Shown one piece after another: positions 59,911 to 64,000 of a DNA stretch of 64,000 bases. Location: the NCBI GenBank assembly GCA_030526425.1, contig JAUNCT010000011.1, forward strand, positions 1 to 64,000, written 5' to 3'. Both the position numbers and the translations under genes were made by a program. Position 1 is the first letter of the stretch, and each line of letters starts with the position of its first letter. This stretch comes from Clostridia bacterium (lineage in GTDB: Bacteria; Bacillota; Clostridia; Christensenellales; CAG-138). The notes beneath the pieces were generated by a model. The model did no database searches and was not told where the DNA came from. It saw only the letters and a program-made list of their open reading frames with translations.

Positions 59911-59992
59911 AGGATAAATCTATACATTGGGGAAGTATACGCTTTATTCGAATCCGGACGTTTGCGGTCCGTTTATCAAAAGGGGAAACAGT

Positions 59993-61015
59993 ATGAAATT
60001 CCTTCCGCTCATCCGAAAAACCATCTTGCGCGCCGCGGTGCTGGCGGGTCTTTCCACCGCCCTTGCGCTGCCCGCTGCGGCAGCCTCCGCAGAGCTCGTT
60101 TCCGGGCAGAACACGGTCGTGACGGCCGACGGCTCCAACCAAATCGGCAGCATGATCGTGCGGGAGATCAGTGCCAAACAAGCGGAGACCGGCGATTCCG
60201 GGATCCTCCGCAAGGTCGAACTGTCCGAAGACCGGAAGCTGGCGTTCGTGAAGTACGAAACCGATGAAGAAGCCGCCGTCACCGTGCGCTTTTTCAACGA
60301 TTACGAGAAGCCCGAAGACAAGCGGCTGATCGCCGAAACAGAGGCGAAAACGGCGGAACCCGGCAAGGGAACGCTGATGTTCTCCCTTGCGGAAATCGAA
60401 TCCCGCATTCCGGAGTATTTCGAACTCGAAGCGGTCGCGGCGTCGGCTTCCGGCGCGGAATCCCGCGTGGGGTCGAGCGTGTATTCGGAATCGATCTCCT
60501 TTGCGGCGAACGCCACCGAGGAGGATTTTCCGGCGGGTTACTATGTCCCGGTCAACATCAAAGGCGGCGCGCCCAAAGCCGCGATGTTCGCCCTGAACGA
60601 TGCGGAAGAAGGCCCCGAAAGCACCGGGAGCGTCACGGGCTATATCGCTTACAATACGGATCTCGTTTTGCTGGACAGCGACACACAGTACACCGTCAAC
60701 GAAAAGAAGAATACGGTCACCTTCTCGCCCATCCCCACGGAGCTTGCGGCGCTCGGCGAGCGCGGCATGGCGCAGGTCGGCGGCGTCGTCGTGCGCGGCG
60801 AAGACAGCATCGAAGATGACGTGTTCTTCCTCAACGCGGGTGCGACCGTCAACGGCGACAGCATGACCATGCAGCTTGCCGAGCCGGAGTCCCTCGGCGA
60901 CCTGTACGACACCATGAACCTGACCATGACCGCCGCCGACGGCGATGGCGGGCAAAATGGCTACTTCGTCGAAGAGGATGTCTTCGATGAGATCGTGGAA
61001 GGCAAGGTCAAATAG
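59993..61015 (+). CDS. Giant exported protein, first 340 codons up to an in-frame TAG
   Basis: It begins with ATG after GGGGAAACAGT and a signal peptide (about 1-33). The mature part is acidic and beta-rich; residues 130-335 contain several immunoglobulin-like stretches without a clear family match. Codon 341 is TAG (61013-61015). The frame then continues open for 995 codons to the window end, with no ribosome site or new start near the TAG, so I read this as one gene interrupted by, or reading through, one UAG. A CAG (Gln) codon would differ by one base. It may also be a simple nonsense mutation. Confidence 0.6.
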   Translation: MKFLPLIRKTILRAAVLAGLSTALALPAAAASAELVSGQNTVVTADGSNQIGSMIVREISAKQAETGDSGILRKVELSEDRKLAFVKYETDEEAAVTVRFFNDYEKPEDKRLIAETEAKTAEPGKGTLMFSLAEIESRIPEYFELEAVAASASGAESRVGSSVYSESISFAANATEEDFPAGYYVPVNIKGGAPKAAMFALNDAEEGPESTGSVTGYIAYNTDLVLLDSDTQYTVNEKKNTVTFSPIPTELAALGERGMAQVGGVVVRGEDSIEDDVFFLNAGATVNGDSMTMQLAEPESLGDLYDTMNLTMTAADGDGGQNGYFVEEDVFDEIVEGKVK

Positions 61016-64000
61016 ACCGAAGTCAAAAAGCTCGTTTCCTTCCAGTTTCACGGAATCAAGTTGGATATCGTGGTTTCTTTCGGCTCGAAGGGTACCTTCG
61101 ACCTCAAAATCAAGCGGACGACGGGCGTTTCCCAAAATGCGAAAGACACAACGGAACCCACGGAGTCGCAGATACACAAGGTCCCGCTCCACATCGAGAA
61201 ACAGTTTGCCTCGCTGGCGTTCGGCATCAGCATCAGCACGGATTTCAAGCTGAAGATCGCCGCGAACAATCCCGTGGATAAGGTTGCCGGCACCTTCGCC
61301 TTCAACGGAGAGGTCTGGGCCGGCTTTTCGGGGTTCCAGACCGATTTCAACGAAGGAACGACGTTCGAAACCATCATTCCCCAAAGCCCCAACGACAACG
61401 TCTATGTGTTTTTGGCAAGCGAACCGGAAGTCGGCGTTGCCGGAGGACATGTCGATCTCGGCATCTTCAAGATCGGTCCCTTTATCGAATTCTCCATGAC
61501 CATGCGCTTCGGCACGATCGCGGTTGCCCGCATGGACAGAGACCACAAGACGGATGTCGGCGACGATGTGATCCACGAATGCGCACAGCCCGGAAATGCG
61601 GGTTGCGTCACCTGGTCCAACGTCCGGTATGAGCTTGTGAGCGGCCATATCACGCTGGATCTGCTCGTTTGGAAAAAAACATTCAGTGCCGATACGCCGG
61701 TCAAAATCGACGGACCGTCAAGGACCCACGCCTACTATTCCCTGCACACCGGGAAACGGGGACGGCAGCAGCCGCCGATCACCTGCCCCGAAACGCTCCA
61801 CAGGATCTCGGTCAAAACATTGGTCAACGGCAAAGACCCCGCGCCCGGCGTAACGATCGCGGGGGATGGGATCGTCACGCAGTATTCGACCTTGACGACC
61901 AACCTCGAGGGCATCGCAGATCCGATCTACCTGCCATTGCAACCGGCAAGCATATCTTGGAGCCGTTACCGGAGCGAACCCTATGAGTTGACCGCGAACG
62001 AAGGCGGGGAAACGTTCGGCAAGGCGTTGGCTTACTATGAGGATGTCTACAAGCACCGGGAACTGATCATCGACTACAATGTTTCGTATATCGATGCGGT
62101 GGATTTCGAAGGCGTCGACTTTGCGCAGTACAGCGGACAAACCTATGAGATCGCCGGAGACAACGGCTTCAAAAGCTATTGGCTCCTGAAGGACGGCGAA
62201 GCACAATGGGATGCGAAATTCGAAGAGAAGGCGCATCTTCGGGTGACCTGGGGCGGAAGGGATTCCGGAACGTATACGGTCGTGCCGGGGCTCAACCGCG
62301 TCCACTTTACGCTGGACCTCAGAAATTACATCGCCGCAGGCGGTAAGTTCCGCTTCTCGCCGAACATCGACGTGAAGATCATGGGTTCAAAGGGCGGCAG
62401 CCCCGTCAAGGGGGCGCTGGACAAGCAGTACCGCTTTGCCATTACGAGCGTGGAACTGACCGATTGGGAGGAGAAGGATGAGAACGGTGAGATCACGCGG
62501 GTCCACCGGGATACGGTGCTTAACGTCACTGCGGATTTCTATGTGAAGGATGCGGAAAACGATTACGTGCTGCTCCGGGTGAAGAACGGTCTTACGAACG
62601 TCTCCTCGCAGTTTTACAAAAAAGGCACGGAAGCCATTGCCATCGCCAACGACCTCGATTGCTGCAGGGCTGCGACATTGGCGGTCGTGCAGCGGCTGAG
62701 CGGAGAAAACTGGACGGAGGAAAAGAAGACGGCGCTCGAGAAGGAGATCTTGCGGCGCTACAGCAAGGAGCCGTTCCTGCGGTGGGATTGCCCGGAGTTG
62801 GATCCGGATTCGAAAACAAATGAGCCTCTGCTGCGTTGGAACAACGACTATCGCCCCGTCGGCACGACCGACGGAAAGTGGAGCTACAATACCGTCCGTT
62901 TCACCATTCCGGAAAACATCAAAACCGAGGAACTGACGCTGACCGCCGTGTACGGTGAAGCGCCCGATGTCACGCGAATCACGCGGCTGACCATCGACAG
63001 GATATTGTTCCCCGGCGATATCTTCGGAGAAACAGCCAGGACACGGGTCGGTTCGATGGGCGTCAGGATCGAAACCGATCCGCACCAGCAACGTTTTGAG
63101 AAGTATGTTCACGGTATGGCGGGGGAACCTGCGGGAAGTGTGAACATCGACTGGGGCGAATTCGAAGGAAAGAAGGTTCGTTTCGGCAGAGAGTACCCGT
63201 TCAAGGCTTATGTGATGCCGGACGACGGCTATGATTTCAAGTACCCGGTCGGTTACCCGCCCGAAGGTACGCTTGTTTGGGCATCCGAGGGAGCTAACGC
63301 TCTTGTGAAAATGGTCGACCATCCGGAATACGGCACTTGCTTTGAAGTCAACGGCGTGGCGGGTACCCGTTGGCCCAAGTTGCTGGCGGTCGGTCGATAT
63401 ACTTATCCGAATGTCGTGACGTTCCCGGTCGGCACCACGGCCGAGATGATCAATGAGTTCCTGAAAACCTTCCCCGTGAGCATCCTGACCGAGGACCCGG
63501 AGATCAACACCGCGAGTGTGAATTGGGAACCCGTGAGAGATGACATGCTCGTTGTCGGCAAGGTCTTCAACGTCGAAGGTGATGCCAAGATTCCGGCGCA
63601 CGTCGAACAAAACGGCGTGAGTACGGCGACGGCGGTGTCCTTGCAGATCAAGCAGAGCGAGTTGCGGCAGCCGTATGCGTACCCGCCGCCGGGATTCTAC
63701 AGCGGGGAAATCGATGTGTCGCTGTATGCGATCGAAGAGGATGCCGCGGGGATCCGTTGGCGCATCGGAAACAACGGCTCCTACAAAGAATACGAAGGTC
63801 CCATCCGCCTGTTCGCCGAAGAAGGCAAGTCACAAACGCTTTATCACTTGTTTGCCTACACCGAAATGCCGGACGGAAGAACTTCTCCGATATTTGAAGG
63901 ATACTATTATCTCGTGCAGGCGTTAGAAAACGAACTGCGCGTGGTCGGCGGCACGGCGACCGCCGCCGGGATCACAGACGACGCGATGCTTGTGGCACCG
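61016..64000 (+). other. In-frame continuation of the giant exported protein beyond TAG (partial)
   Basis: Reading on in the same frame gives 995 uninterrupted codons to the window edge. The product stays beta-rich, with stretches such as KVAGTFAFNGEVWAGFSGF and VNGKDPAPGVTIAGDG (a carboxypeptidase-regulatory-like segment). A region at about 63673-63905 resembles the chitobiase/hexosaminidase C-terminal domain, reading PPPGFYSGEIDVSLYAI, then YEGPIRLFAEEG, then GRTSPIFEGYYYLV. Codon use looks normal and no frameshift is seen, so selection kept this part coding until recently or keeps it now. The true end lies outside the window. Confidence 0.6.

Noticed and set aside
61013-61015. Selenocysteine or programmed frameshift at the TAG
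   Set aside because: Selenocysteine uses UGA, and the frame after the TAG continues in register, so no shift is needed. Pyrrolysine cannot be excluded but no pyl gene is in the window.
1-64000. Mobile elements, prophage or CRISPR arrays
   Set aside because: No transposase, integrase, phage structural gene, terminal inverted repeat or regularly spaced repeat was seen on either strand.

Overview
The window looks like part of the chromosome of an anaerobic, high-G+C member of the Clostridia (Bacillota). Supporting signs are T-box leaders, a group II ECF transport module, an rpmG-secE-nusG-rplKA-rplJL cluster, a complete tetrahydrofolate C1 set including formate-THF ligase, a rubredoxin/flavodiiron pair, consensus sigma-A promoters and strong GGAGG ribosome binding sites. 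I cannot name a genus. I see no phage, insertion sequence, CRISPR array or plasmid gene; this is ordinary chromosome with some unusual genes.

Layout. 1-1.5 kb: infC-rpmI-rplT on the minus strand behind a leader attenuator; infC appears to use an AUA start. 1.6-3.8 kb: aldo/keto reductase and M29 aminopeptidase. 3.9-10 kb: folate operon metF-folT-folC-fhs-fchA-folD. 10.1-16.9 kb: tRNA-Met, a C_GCAxxG_C_C protein, an exported transglutaminase-like protein, a TetM/EF-G-like GTPase fused to a YacP/Rae1-type nuclease, and a D-aminoacylase-type amidohydrolase. 17-25 kb: glycogen phosphorylase, a PfkB kinase with an altered catalytic motif, a zinc-ribbon membrane protein, an Ala-tRNA(Pro) deacylase, a large membrane protein with a phosphodiester glycosidase domain, and a cytidylate-kinase-like protein. 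25.2-27.8 kb: ECF sigma with a probable anti-sigma, an HTH-desulforedoxin-superoxide-reductase regulator, and a CAT-family acetyltransferase. 27.8-32.8 kb (minus): EamA transporter, exported cyclophilin, Nudix hydrolase, polysaccharide deacetylase, queT, 8-oxoguanine-deaminase-like gene. 32.9-36.7 kb: ecfA1-ecfA2-ecfT-truA-tadA and tRNA-Ser. 36.8-41.8 kb: a T-box with an apparent isoleucine specifier, then a TRAP transporter and ilvD. 41.8-49.3 kb (mostly minus): ftsH, diaminopropionate ammonia-lyase, and metN-metI-metQ behind a methionine T-box; a tyrosine phosphatase lies on plus. 49.5-55.2 kb: apbE-NusG_II-Gx cluster, then the ribosomal/secretion/NusG cluster with an L10 leader. 55.3-64 kb: glycosyltransferase, left-handed beta-helix protein, secreted protein, flavodiiron protein plus rubredoxin, and a very long exported protein running off the window.

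How the genes connect. FolT and QueT are substrate-binding subunits that probably share the EcfA1-A2-T module encoded here. QueT, TruA, TadA, the Ala-tRNA(Pro) deacylase and two tRNAs form a tRNA-quality and modification theme. FprA with rubredoxin, the HTH-Dx-SOR regulator and the 8-oxoguanine-deaminase-like enzyme fit oxygen defence in an anaerobe. Two T-boxes tie transport operons to aminoacyl-tRNA status (Met for metNIQ, apparently Ile for TRAP-ilvD).

The most unusual points are these. (1) The GTPase-nuclease fusion at 12466-15096 joins a ribosome-binding GTPase to an A-site mRNA nuclease domain. (2) A frame starting at 59993 is open for all 1336 codons to the window end except one TAG at 61013, while none of the 61 other protein genes I annotate ends in TAG (26 TAA, 35 TGA). 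(3) The Ile T-box controls a TRAP-ilvD operon. (4) infC has an AUA start.
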